From Chloroflexota bacterium (GTDB taxonomy: Bacteria; Chloroflexota; UBA11872), in contig JAPOYR010000011.1 in assembly GCA_026706485.1 (NCBI GenBank), positions 558,001 through 622,000 on the forward strand: a stretch of 64,000 bases of DNA. The letters are read 5' to 3'. Shown here piece by piece: positions 27,515 through 34,891 of this stretch (position 1 is the stretch's first letter; each line of letters starts with the position of its first letter). Both the position numbers and the translations under genes were made by a program. The notes under the pieces were generated by a model that was given only the letters and a program-made list of their open reading frames with translations, made no database searches and was not told the origin of the DNA.

Positions 27515-28371
27515 GCGCAGCGGGGATGACGGCCACACCGCTGGAAGATGAGTTCGGCGACGTCATCGGCAAGGCGCGCCGGGGGCTCGGCCTGGAGCCG
27601 GCGGAGGTTGCCCGGCGGGTGGATCTCGACGAGGCCTCGCTGCAACGCCTGGAGGACTGTGAGCACCAGCCGACGCAGGCCGAGAGCGACCGCCTGGCCG
27701 CGGCGCTGGAGCTTCACGCGCCGAGCCTCTGGGACGTCGCCACGGAGGCGTGGCGACCGCAGGCGCAGTCGGCCACGCTGGCCGGCGGCCTGCAGGTGCG
27801 CATGATTCCGCACCCGCCCATGCGCGTGACGATGTACATCATCGGCGACCCGGCGACCGGCGACGCGCTGGTCGTGGACCCGGGTGCGCTGCCTGAGACG
27901 GTGCTCACGACCGTGAGCGAGGCCGGCTGGCGCGTGACGGCCTACCTGATCACGCACGGCGACGCCGACCACATCGACGCGCTGGCCGCGGTCTACGCCC
28001 AAGCGCCCGCCCCGGTGTGGGTGCACGAGGGCGCACGGTCCCTCGTCCAAGGCGTTGACGAGTCGAGCCTGAACGTCGTGACCGGCGATGGACCGTTCAC
28101 CGCCGGCCCCTTTGCCCTCGAAGCGCTGGAAACGCCCGGTCACGCGCCCGGCCACACGTCATACGCGCTGCGCGACGGGGTGCTGGTGGGCGACACCGTG
28201 TTCGCCGGATCGATCGGCGGCACGCGGACGGGCAATCTGGCGTATGCCGGACACCTGGCCGCCATCCGCGCCAAGCTGATGACGCGCGCCGACGACACGA
28301 AGTTCTTTCCCGGACACGGTCCGCCAACGACCGTGGGCGAGGAGAAGCTCCACAACCCGTTCTTGGCCTAG
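27511..28371 (+). CDS. HTH-metallo-beta-lactamase fold fusion hydrolase
   Basis: 286 residues from ATG 27511. Residues about 10-75 form an XRE-type helix-turn-helix (RRGLGLEPAEVARRVDLDEA, with SLQRLEDCEHQPT as the recognition region). From about 90 on is a metallo-beta-lactamase domain of glyoxalase II type: VVDPG, THGDADHIDAL, TPGHAPGHTSYAL, GDTVF and FFPGHGPPT. The metal motif reads H149-G-D151-A-D153-H154, so the second His of HxHxDH is Asp. Coupled to the VOC gene, it suggests a two-step aldehyde/thioester detoxification pair. The fused HTH is unusual; it may sense rather than bind DNA. Confidence 0.85.
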   Translation: MSAAGMTATPLEDEFGDVIGKARRGLGLEPAEVARRVDLDEASLQRLEDCEHQPTQAESDRLAAALELHAPSLWDVATEAWRPQAQSATLAGGLQVRMIPHPPMRVTMYIIGDPATGDALVVDPGALPETVLTTVSEAGWRVTAYLITHGDADHIDALAAVYAQAPAPVWVHEGARSLVQGVDESSLNVVTGDGPFTAGPFALEALETPGHAPGHTSYALRDGVLVGDTVFAGSIGGTRTGNLAYAGHLAAIRAKLMTRADDTKFFPGHGPPTTVGEEKLHNPFLA

Positions 28372-28453
28372 GGGACGGGCCTGTAGGCCAATCTGGGCGG
28401 ATGCGCGACAATAGGGCGTAGCTTGCCGCTACGGTGCCTCGCAACGGGAATCG

Positions 28454-29206
28454 ATGTTCGTCTACGACCTTTCCACTCGACTCGCGTGCTCAACGCTCTT
28501 GTTCCGCGCGCAGTCGCTGGACCGGGCGCTGGACGGTGTGAAGGCGGCCGGCATCGATCACGTCGATTTGTGGGCGGCGCCGACGGTGCTGGCCCACGTA
28601 GCCCCTGAGTCCGAGAGCGCGGCGGATGTCCAAGCCGGCCTCGAAGCCCGCGGGCTGCGCGCCTCGTCGGTGACGGCCATTGCCACCTCCGGCGACGACA
28701 TGCTGCAGCGCATCAGCTTTGCCGCGGAGCTGGGCGCGCGCGTGGTGATCGCCACGGCGCCGCCGCGCGACTACGACCGCCGCGAGGCCGCCGACGACGT
28801 CCGCGCCTACGGACGCACGGCGCAAGAGGCGGGCGTCACGCTTTGTCTGGCGCACCAGGCGGAGACCTGGATGGATACGGCCGAAGAAGTGGCGTCGTTC
28901 CTGGACGACGTGGGGCATCCGCGCGTGCAGCTGAGCCTTGATCCGGCACAGGCCGCGCGCGACGGGCTGACGTTCGAGGCGCTGGCCGACGCCGCCGGCG
29001 CCCGCATCGGCCACGTGCATCTCGCCAGCGCGGACCCGGACAACTCGGACGCACTCGGCGCCATGCTCGACCAGCTCGAAGAGCGCAACTACTACGGCAT
29101 GTTCACCTTCAGTTGGGACGGCACCGCCGACCTTCCGCCGGAGCAGGTGGAGGCCACCGTTCGCGAAGCCCGGGCGCACGTGCTGGAGGTTTCCAAGGCG
29201 GGATAG
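28454..29206 (+). CDS. Sugar phosphate isomerase/epimerase (TIM barrel)
   Basis: 250 residues with the same superfamily as the protein at 22678 but clearly distinct in sequence. RALDGVKAAGIDHVDLWAAP, VTLCLAHQAETWMD, VQLSLDPAQAARDG, RIGHVHLASAD and YYGMFTFSWDG follow the barrel order, with acid and His metal ligands. The His/Glu set typical of xylose-isomerase-like enzymes is partly replaced (HQAET), so activity cannot be taken for granted. It stands alone before the repeat-rich region. Confidence 0.8.
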   Translation: MFVYDLSTRLACSTLLFRAQSLDRALDGVKAAGIDHVDLWAAPTVLAHVAPESESAADVQAGLEARGLRASSVTAIATSGDDMLQRISFAAELGARVVIATAPPRDYDRREAADDVRAYGRTAQEAGVTLCLAHQAETWMDTAEEVASFLDDVGHPRVQLSLDPAQAARDGLTFEALADAAGARIGHVHLASADPDNSDALGAMLDQLEERNYYGMFTFSWDGTADLPPEQVEATVREARAHVLEVSKAG

Positions 29207-29225
29207 CGTCGAGGCGCCCCGCCGC

Positions 29226-29250
29226 GTCATTCCCGCGGATGCGGGAGTCG
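29226..29250. repeat. Short palindromic repeat, family B
   Basis: GTCATTCCCGCGGATGCGGG is an imperfect inverted repeat of the type ATTCCCGC...GCGGGAAT. It shares its core with copies at 31577-31606, 31666-31695 and 33321-33379. Confidence 0.6.
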
Positions 29251-29281
29251 AGGAACGGTCTGCAAAAGGGCCATGGGCACT

Positions 29282-29390
29282 CCCCAATCCGTTCGCCCCT
29301 TCGGTGAACTCAGGGCAGGCTCTGAGCTTGTCGAAGGGCGTGGTTCGACAGAGCCTGTCCTGAGCCTGCCGAAGGGCTCACCACGAACGA
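29282..29390. repeat. Palindromic repeat, family A, long copy
   Basis: It starts with CCCCAATCCGTTCG, the same end as copies at 34713 and 40908, and contains two inverted blocks around CTTCGGTGAACTCAGGGCAG and TTCGACAGAGCCTGTCCTGA. The right end (CGAACGAACTTGG) is diverged. The copy lies within the frame upstream of the DUF503 gene, so an in-frame extension there is not real protein. Confidence 0.65.
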
Positions 29391-29431
29391 ACTTGGACTT
29401 TCCGCGCGGTCCGGCCACCTACACTGCCCCC

Positions 29432-29722
29432 GTGCACGTGGGAACCCTGGAGCTGGTGCTGCGCATCCACGGCGCGGACTCCTTGAAGGATCGGCGCCGC
29501 GTGGTGCGGGCGCTCACGGCCCGGCTGCGGAACAAATTCAACGCGGCAGTAGCCGACCTGGAGCAGGATCCGGCGCCGCACTCGGCGCGGGTGGGCGTGG
29601 CCTGCGTCGCCAACGACGGCCGCTACGTGGACGGCCAGCTCACCGCCATCGTCAACTTCGTGGAGGCCCTGCACCTGCCGCTGGAGGTGGTGAGCGACGC
29701 CCGCGAGATTGTGCGGCTGTAG
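29432..29722 (+). CDS. DUF503 (YlxP-like) small protein
   Basis: 96 residues from GTG 29432, matching the usual 90-100 of the family. LELVLRIHGADSLKDRRRVV at the start, RLRNKFNAAVADLEQ in the middle and the final acidic strand (LEVVSDAREIVRL) are characteristic. YlxP is commonly found near ribosome-maturation genes in other bacteria and is of poorly known function; here it is isolated. TACACT at 29419-29424 is a plausible -10 giving an almost leaderless mRNA. A longer in-frame ATG would include the repeat and is rejected. Confidence 0.85.
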   Translation: MHVGTLELVLRIHGADSLKDRRRVVRALTARLRNKFNAAVADLEQDPAPHSARVGVACVANDGRYVDGQLTAIVNFVEALHLPLEVVSDAREIVRL

Positions 29723-29922
29723 CTCGACCCTTCGAGCAGCGGTGCGCCCGTAGGGGCGCTTCGCGAAGCGCCCCTACCAGACCAACTGGGCAAATCCGGA
29801 CGCTCCGGTCGCGCCACCTCGCCGAGGCTCCGGTACACTGCGCGCCGAATAGCGGCGAAGGGGGTGGAGTTGCAGCGGTGGCCGTAGTTGCTCACCCGGG
29901 AAACCGAGGGAGCGTAGGAGGC

Positions 29923-30018
29923 ATGCCGTTGGCAGTCGAAGCCATTCTTGGTCTAGTAGCCTTTCTGGGCCTCTTCCTGATGTGGGCCGTAGTTCCGGCC
30001 CAAATCCGAAAGCGATAG
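29923..30018 (+). CDS. 31-residue single-helix membrane peptide
   Basis: ATG 29923 is preceded by TAGGAGGC, a strong Shine-Dalgarno with short spacing, and ends at TAG 30018. The peptide is a short polar start, one helix from about residue 7 to 25 (AILGLVAFLGLFLMWAVVP) and the basic tail QIRKR. This is typical of small regulatory membrane proteins. No family is named. It lies in a 460-base gap that has no other credible gene. Confidence 0.55.
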   Translation: MPLAVEAILGLVAFLGLFLMWAVVPAQIRKR

Positions 30019-30180
30019 CCGAACCGGGCACTTCCCCGTAGAAGCAGGCGCCGCACTGACGCGCGTTGGGCAAAGCTTGCCCAAGCCAGCTCGATGGCAC
30101 AGAGCCTGGTGGTCGCCCCGCGACTCCACGCCCCCGCCGCATTCAAGGGCCCGGTCGACAATTCCCGCGCCGTTTGCACG

Positions 30181-30498
30181 TCAGCGCACGGCGGATACGT
30201 GGAGCCGAACGCCTTCGTGTCGCTGGATCTGGTTGATGACCTCGAACAGGTTGCGAGCCTGCGGATTGCCGGTTGGACCGAACATGCGCATGAGGCTCTT
30301 GGACGATTTGCCGGTCAGGCGGCCCAATTCATCGAAACCGACCGTCGCGTTGATGTAGTCGCGCAGCAGAGCCTTGCCAACATCCACCTCACCGTTCAAG
30401 AGCGCCCCGATGCCTTCGTTCAACAGCCCTTCCCGAAACTCCGGGTCGCGCCGCGCGCGGGCCATCACGGTCTCCCTGAAGTCACGCGTAAGCGGCAT
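30181..30498 (-). CDS. Type II antitoxin, HigA-like DNA-binding protein
   Basis: 105 residues. RARRDPEFREGLLNEGIGAL, LRDYINATVGFDELGRLTGK and SSKSLMRMFGPTGNP match the short helix-turn-helix antitoxins that accompany HigB/RelE-type toxins. It neutralises the toxin and represses the operon. It follows the toxin gene and overlaps it by 17 bases, the usual toxin-first order of higBA-like pairs. Confidence 0.85.
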   Translation of the reverse strand: MPLTRDFRETVMARARRDPEFREGLLNEGIGALLNGEVDVGKALLRDYINATVGFDELGRLTGKSSKSLMRMFGPTGNPQARNLFEVINQIQRHEGVRLHVSAVR

Positions 30499-30838
30499 TC
30501 TCTAGACCTCCTCTCGCCTGCGCTGTAGGTAGTCCGTCCAACGATGCCGGGGCGGCCGCAATATCCGCCGACTGGCGCCGCTTGGTTCCTCCGCCGAGCA
30601 GAATGATCACGGTGTCGCCATCTCGTCCGAAGTAGATCCGGTAGCCGGGTCCTGTGTGCATGCGGTACTCCAGCACTCCGCCGCCGACAGCTTTGATGCC
30701 TGACAGATACCCGGCCCCGATGCGCTCAACGACCAGTCGCACCCTGGCCGCGACCCGACCGTCGAGTCGATTGAACCAGTCAGCAGACGGGCTGCGGCCC
30801 CTGTGATCAATGTACTCCCGGATCTCGATCACGAGCAA
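30482..30838 (-). CDS. RelE/HigB-family toxin
   Basis: 118 residues. LVIEIREYIDHRGRSPSADW, VRLVVERIGAG and GPGYRIYFGRDGDTVIILLG with GGGTKRRQSADI are hallmarks of the RelE-fold 'addiction module killer' mRNA interferases; the Arg/Lys residues in that last block would contact the RNA. The extended C-terminus (about 20 residues after QSADI) overlaps the antitoxin start. It is expected to cleave mRNA on the ribosome when the antitoxin is degraded. Confidence 0.87.
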   Translation of the reverse strand: MLVIEIREYIDHRGRSPSADWFNRLDGRVAARVRLVVERIGAGYLSGIKAVGGGVLEYRMHTGPGYRIYFGRDGDTVIILLGGGTKRRQSADIAAAPASLDGLPTAQARGGLENAAYA

Positions 30839-30932
30839 TTAGTAACAGATATGGCACCATCGTGCAAGTCCCTGGTCTTTCGGCGCCTATGTCTCCGCGC
30901 GAGGCAAAGTCGTGTCACCAGAAGAAGCGCGT

Positions 30933-31523
30933 CTACGCGCCGCTGGTCTCCGCGTCGGGTTCATCCGTGGCATCTGAAACAGCCTCCACGGCGCCCCACC
31001 GGCGGTCGGCGAGGAGGGCGCCGGCGACGGCCAGGGCGGCGATGACGGCGCCGATGGGGGCGGTGAGGAGGACGACGGCGGCGACGATGCCGCTGGTGAG
31101 GTCGGCGTAGGCGCCGAGGACCAGGCGGCCGAAGCCGAGCATGCGCCATTGCAAGCGGCGGCGCAGGTGGAGCCGCAGGCCGTGGATGGCCGCGGCCGCG
31201 ACAGCGCCGAGCGCGAGCCCGCCGATGATCGCTGCCGGGTGGTCGGGCATGACGGCGGCGCCCGCCAATCCGCCGGCCACGGGCCGGAGCACCCAGCCCA
31301 CGCGATCCATGAGGCCGCCGCTCCCGGGAAACTTGTCGGCGAAGAGGTCGATGGGCAGGAGCAGAAGGGCGATGACGAACACGGCGGTGGTGCCCACAAA
31401 CTCGAAGGCGGGGTTGGGCGTGACGAAGTCCGAGCGCCAGGCGAAGAGCGCGGTCAGCGCGACGGTGACGTAGGGATTGAGGCCGGCGGCGACGCCGAGG
31501 ACGGGGGCTTGGAGGAACTCCAC
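30933..31523 (-). CDS. DUF4126 family membrane protein
   Basis: 196 residues with the DUF4126 start LGVAAGLNPYVTVALTAL and the following FVGTTAVFVIALLLLPIDLF, DKFPGSGGLMDRV and VAGGLAGAAVM; about six helices in all. Function unknown. It is followed on the same strand by the toxin-antitoxin pair, with a 95-base gap between them, so co-transcription is possible. Confidence 0.83.
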   Translation of the reverse strand: MEFLQAPVLGVAAGLNPYVTVALTALFAWRSDFVTPNPAFEFVGTTAVFVIALLLLPIDLFADKFPGSGGLMDRVGWVLRPVAGGLAGAAVMPDHPAAIIGGLALGAVAAAAIHGLRLHLRRRLQWRMLGFGRLVLGAYADLTSGIVAAVVLLTAPIGAVIAALAVAGALLADRRWGAVEAVSDATDEPDAETSGA

Positions 31524-31576
31524 TTAGGGGGTCCGGTTCCCGGGTGCCGGTGGGCTGTTGCCGGTCATGGGGCGTG

Positions 31577-31606
31577 GATTCTCGCCTCCGCGGGAATGAC
31601 GGAGGG
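31577..31606. repeat. Short palindromic repeat, family B
   Basis: GGATTCTCGCCTCCGCGGGA followed by ATGACGGAGG. It is the ATTC-CGCC-TCCGCGG-GAAT-GACGG pattern shared with the copies at 31666 and 33321, so it can form a short hairpin. Confidence 0.6.
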
Positions 31607-31665
31607 GCGGGTCTGAGATCCGCCCGACGCCGGGCATCCGGCGTGCCTCCAGATTCGACCGGACT

Positions 31666-31695
31666 GGATTCCGGCTTCCGCCGGAATGACGGAGG
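31666..31695. repeat. Short palindromic repeat, family B
   Basis: GGATTCCGGCTTCCGCCGGA followed by ATGACGGAGG. It differs from its neighbour at 31577 by compensating changes in both arms (CCGGC/GCCGG instead of TCGCC/GCGGG), which suggests the hairpin itself matters. Confidence 0.6.
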
Positions 31696-31774
31696 GGGCG
31701 GGAATGATGGGGGCGTTTCCCAGGCTGCACGCAGCCTGGGCCACCGGGCGGGTCGTGCAGACGGCGCGGTGCAC

Positions 31775-31816
31775 GTTCCCCCTCACCCTAGCCCTCTCCC
31801 TCGGTGGGGAGAGGGG
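31775..31816. repeat. Inverted repeat, family C (CCCTCTCCC/GGGAGAGGG)
   Basis: The stem CCCTCTCCC (31792-31800) and GGGAGAGGG (31807-31815) encloses a 6-base loop, preceded by TCCCCCTCACCCTAG. A similar word is a well-known intergenic repeat in many GC-rich genomes. Together with two family B copies it fills the 558-base space before the VOC gene at 32082; no gene is supported in that space. Confidence 0.6.
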
Positions 31817-32081
31817 ACCGGACCGGAGCCGGGACGCCCGAATGTCGAACGGACCGGGCGCGATGTACGGCGGTGCGACGGTCGCCTCATGCCGGTTCCG
31901 TAGGTTTACCTGCTGAATGGGTCAGCCTACCGATTTACCGTCCGCATCGTGCGTGTCGATCGGACGCATCGGCGCGCCGCGAGCGTGTACGGTGGGCGCC
32001 GCCGCGGGGCCGCGCACCTCGAGAGGCCGGCCAAGCGCTTGGCAACGATTTTGACCGCGGACACGCGGAAGGAGCAGTTGG

Positions 32082-32447
32082 ATGGCGAACAGCGTGGTGC
32101 ATTGGGAGATCAACGGCAAGGACGGCCCGGCGCTGCAGAAGTTCTACGGCGACCTCTTCGATTGGGAGATCACGGCCGACAACCCCATGAACTACGGCGT
32201 CGTGAGCGCGCCCAGTGAGGGTCCGGGAATCGGGGGCGGCATCATGGGCATGGGGGACGTTGAGCCGCCGACCCGCGTGACCTTCTACGTGGGCGTGGAC
32301 GACGTGACGGCGTCGTTGGAAAAGGCCGTGAGCCTGGGCGGTAGTGTCGTGATGCCCGAGATGCAGGTGATGGAGGACGTGATTATTGGGATCTTCGCCG
32401 ACCCCGAGGGTCACGTGATCGGGCTGGTCAAGAACATCCCGATGTAG
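32082..32447 (+). CDS. VOC-family protein
   Basis: 121 residues, the VOC fold of the bleomycin-resistance/dioxygenase superfamily. Start SVVHWEINGKDGPALQKFYG (His metal ligand), FYVGVDDVTASLEKAVSLG in the middle, and GIFADPEGHVIGLVKN with the final Asp/Glu-type ligand at the end. Similar proteins are annotated as glyoxalases of unknown substrate. GGAGCAG lies 6 bases before the ATG. It converges with the TfoX-domain gene. Confidence 0.85.
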   Translation: MANSVVHWEINGKDGPALQKFYGDLFDWEITADNPMNYGVVSAPSEGPGIGGGIMGMGDVEPPTRVTFYVGVDDVTASLEKAVSLGGSVVMPEMQVMEDVIIGIFADPEGHVIGLVKNIPM

Positions 32448-32454
32448 CCCGGCG

Positions 32455-32784
32455 CTACTTGGGCGGCAGCGAGCGGGCGAACGACGCGCCCAATTCCAGC
32501 CAGTCGACAAGGTCGGCGTCGTCCGCCGTGCCTTCGGGCGCGACAAGCACCCAACCGTTCATGGGTCGCCCGCTCAGGTCGAAGATGCGCGCATGCGGAC
32601 GCGCCAGCGCCTCGTCGAACCGATTCGGGCCCACGCGCACCATCAGCTCATTACCCGAGACGCCGACGGCCATGTTGCCGTCGAGCATGAAGGCAATGCC
32701 GCCAAACATGCGTCGCGCGGTGAGCCCGCCCTCGTCCGCCAGGGCCTCGCGCAGTCGCTGAGCCAGTCCTTCGTCGTAGGCCAT
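32455..32784 (-). CDS. TfoX N-terminal domain protein
   Basis: 109 residues from ATG 32784 (MAYDEGLAQRLREALADEGG), matching the TfoX N-terminal family: RRMFGGIAFMLDGNMAVGVS is its signature, followed by ELMVRVGPNRFDEAL and PMNGWVLVAP. These small proteins of unclear role occur widely outside competence systems. The longer frame upstream overlaps the GYD gene and is rejected. Confidence 0.85.
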   Translation of the reverse strand: MAYDEGLAQRLREALADEGGLTARRMFGGIAFMLDGNMAVGVSGNELMVRVGPNRFDEALARPHARIFDLSGRPMNGWVLVAPEGTADDADLVDWLELGASFARSLPPK

Positions 32785-32889
32785 GGGTCCTCGTCCTGTG
32801 CTTGCGGCGCTGCGCCATTTTGCATCCGGCGGGCGCCGCAGGTGGTGCGATACTTCACTGGTCGAACGCATCGCTTGCCAGGAGATCCC

Positions 32890-33189
32890 ATGGCCACGTT
32901 TATCGCTCTGCTCACCCTGCCCAACGAATCCGCCGAGGAAGGCTCCCTCGCCCACAAGCTGGAAGAAGGAGCGCCCGAGACACGCAAGGTCCTGGAGGCA
33001 CACGGCGGGAAGCTGCTTTCCATCTACTTGACCATGGGGCAGTTCGACGGCGTGGCGGTCATGGAGTTCCCCAGCACCGTGGCCTGCGCGCAGGCGATGA
33101 TGGCGTTCCGGGAGCGCTTTGGCGGCGGCACGCAGACGATGGAGGCGTTTCCCGAGAGTCAGTGGGCGGAGCTGGCCGCCGGAATCTGA
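32890..33189 (+). CDS. GYD-domain protein
   Basis: 99 residues from ATG 32890. ATFIALLTLPNESAEEGSLA at the start and SIYLTMGQFDGVAVMEFPS in the middle are characteristic of the GYD domain (ferredoxin-like small proteins of unknown role). The upstream in-frame extension overlaps the TfoX gene and is not homologous. GGAGATCC lies just before the start. Confidence 0.82.
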   Translation: MATFIALLTLPNESAEEGSLAHKLEEGAPETRKVLEAHGGKLLSIYLTMGQFDGVAVMEFPSTVACAQAMMAFRERFGGGTQTMEAFPESQWAELAAGI

Positions 33190-33320
33190 CGGGGCCAGCC
33201 AAGCGGTCCTGAGGCTAACGTGCTCGGCGCCTGCCGGGTGAAGCCAGTCTTCTCTGGCACCCTCACCCATGCAGAGACCTCTGCGAAACCAATCCGGGCT
33301 TGGGGATGACCGGGCGCATT

Positions 33321-33379
33321 CTGTCTGCCTCCAGGTTCAGTGAAGGGTAGATTCCCGCCTCCGCGGGAATGACGGAGGG
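33321..33379. repeat. Short palindromic repeat, family B, long copy
   Basis: ATTCCCGCCTCCGCGGGAAT (33351-33370) is a perfect 20-base hairpin-forming palindrome apart from its loop, followed by GACGGAGGG. About 30 bases before it, TGCCTCCAGGTTC matches TGCCTCCAGATTC before the copy at 31666, so the repeated unit is larger, about 60 bases. It fills part of the 309-base gap between the GYD and M20 genes; no gene is seen in the rest. Confidence 0.62.
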
Positions 33380-33498
33380 TTGCGCCACGGTCTCATCCGG
33401 GGGACGGGGTCGGAACGCAGCCGACACGCGCCCAGGATGATCTGCGCGGATCGCGGTCCAGTTACACATAGCACGGCGCGCGGGCCTATCATGCGGCC

Positions 33499-34665
33499 AT
33501 GCGCGAGGAGCCGGCCGTCAGTGAACAGGACGCGATCGAGCTTCTGACGGACTTGGTGAGCACGCCGAGCGTGTCGCCCGAGATTCCCGGAGGCACCGGC
33601 GAAGCGGCCATGGCGGCCAAGGTGGCGGCCTATGCCGAGGCGTGCGGCGCGGACGTAATCTTCCAGGAGGCGCTGCCCGGCCGGGCGAACGTGGTGGGCA
33701 CGCTGGAAGGCGACGCCGGCGCGCCGGCCCTGATGCTGGAAGCGCACATGGACACGGTGGCCCTGGGCGCCATGACGCGTGGACATGAGCCGTGGCTGGA
33801 TGATGGGGGCCTGCTGCACGGCCGCGGCACCTGCGACACCAAGGGCTCGCTGGCGGCCATGATGCTCACGCTGCGCCGCGCGTCCCGTGAATCGGTGCGG
33901 CCGTGCACGCTGGTTCTGGCGGCGACCGTGGACGAAGAAACCGGCAGCAGTGGGGCCGACACGTTGGCCGCCTCGGCGGTGACCGCGGACGGCGCGATCG
34001 TGGGCGAGCCGACGAGCCTGGAGATCGTGCGCGCGCATCGCGGTGGACGCTTCTGGAAGATATCCACTGCCGGCAAGTCGGCGCACAGCTCGCGTCCGGA
34101 CCTGGGCGTCAACGCCATTTACCACATGTCCGACGTGATCCAGGTGCTGCGCGAGGAGTTCACGCGGCGCCTGGCCGGGCGCTGGCATCCGTTGTGCGGG
34201 GATTCCACGTTTTCCGCGGGCAGGATTCGCGCGGGCACCTCATTCAACGTGGTGCCGGACCGCTGCGAGCTGGTCTTCGACCGGCGCTTCCTGCCGGATG
34301 AGGCGCTCGATGACGTGGACGCCGAGCTGGACGAGGTGCTGGACATCGCGCGCCAGAGATTTCCCGACTTGCAGGTAGACGCCGCGCCCGAGGTCGTCGC
34401 GGGCTCGCTGGACACACCGGAGGACGCAGGCGTGGTGCAGGCGCTCAAGGCGGCGTGCGAGGCCGTAACAGGGCGCGCGGCCATTGCCGGCGCGCCCTAC
34501 GGCTCGGACGCGGCGTCGCTGGCGGCGGTCGGGATTCCAAGCGTGCTGTGCGGGCCGGGCGACATCGCGGTGGCGCACAGCGAGGACGAGTGGGTGCCAG
34601 TCGCGGAAGTCGTGCAGGCGTCGGAGGTCTACTACGCCGCCTGGCGCCAGTTCGCGGGCATGTAG
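33499..34665 (+). CDS. M20-family metallopeptidase (ArgE/DapE/ACY1-like)
   Basis: 388 residues, typical of the family. Metal ligands appear in order: LEAHMDTVALG (H, D), GRGTCDTKGSLAAM (D), ATVDEETGSSGAD (catalytic Glu and ligand) and, near the end, GPGDIAVAHSEDEWV (H). The lid/dimerisation domain lies around residues 170-285 (IVRAHRGGRFWKISTAGKSA). It hydrolyses an N-acyl amino acid or a dipeptide. TATCAT at 33487-33492 lies just before the ATG and could be a near-leaderless promoter. Confidence 0.9.
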   Translation: MREEPAVSEQDAIELLTDLVSTPSVSPEIPGGTGEAAMAAKVAAYAEACGADVIFQEALPGRANVVGTLEGDAGAPALMLEAHMDTVALGAMTRGHEPWLDDGGLLHGRGTCDTKGSLAAMMLTLRRASRESVRPCTLVLAATVDEETGSSGADTLAASAVTADGAIVGEPTSLEIVRAHRGGRFWKISTAGKSAHSSRPDLGVNAIYHMSDVIQVLREEFTRRLAGRWHPLCGDSTFSAGRIRAGTSFNVVPDRCELVFDRRFLPDEALDDVDAELDEVLDIARQRFPDLQVDAAPEVVAGSLDTPEDAGVVQALKAACEAVTGRAAIAGAPYGSDAASLAAVGIPSVLCGPGDIAVAHSEDEWVPVAEVVQASEVYYAAWRQFAGM

Positions 34666-34712
34666 GCGAGCTAGGGTATCCGCCTATGGGCAAGGCCCGC
34701 CGGCGACGCGGG

Positions 34713-34764
34713 CCCCAATCCGTTCGGTAACCCCTTCGACAAGCTCAGGGCGAACGGATTGGGG
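34713..34764. repeat. Palindromic repeat, family A, short copy
   Basis: 52 bases with terminal inverted repeats CCCCAATCCGTTCG and CGAACGGATTGGGG. The centre is ACCCCTTCGACAAGCTCAGG. It lies in the M20/M29 intergenic space and does not interrupt a gene. Confidence 0.75.
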
Positions 34765-34891
34765 TGGAGCTGACGGGCATGCGCACAGCCTTCCTCGCGG
34801 GTTCGGCCAACCGGCCTGCTCGACGCAGCGCGGGCGGCGACGGCTGGGGCCGGTGCTAGTCTGACCCATTCCGCGCCCCGCCCGAGGCGAC

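Noticed and set aside
29273..29431. N-terminal extension of the DUF503 protein
   Set aside because: It translates the family A repeat. The family begins at GTG 29432.
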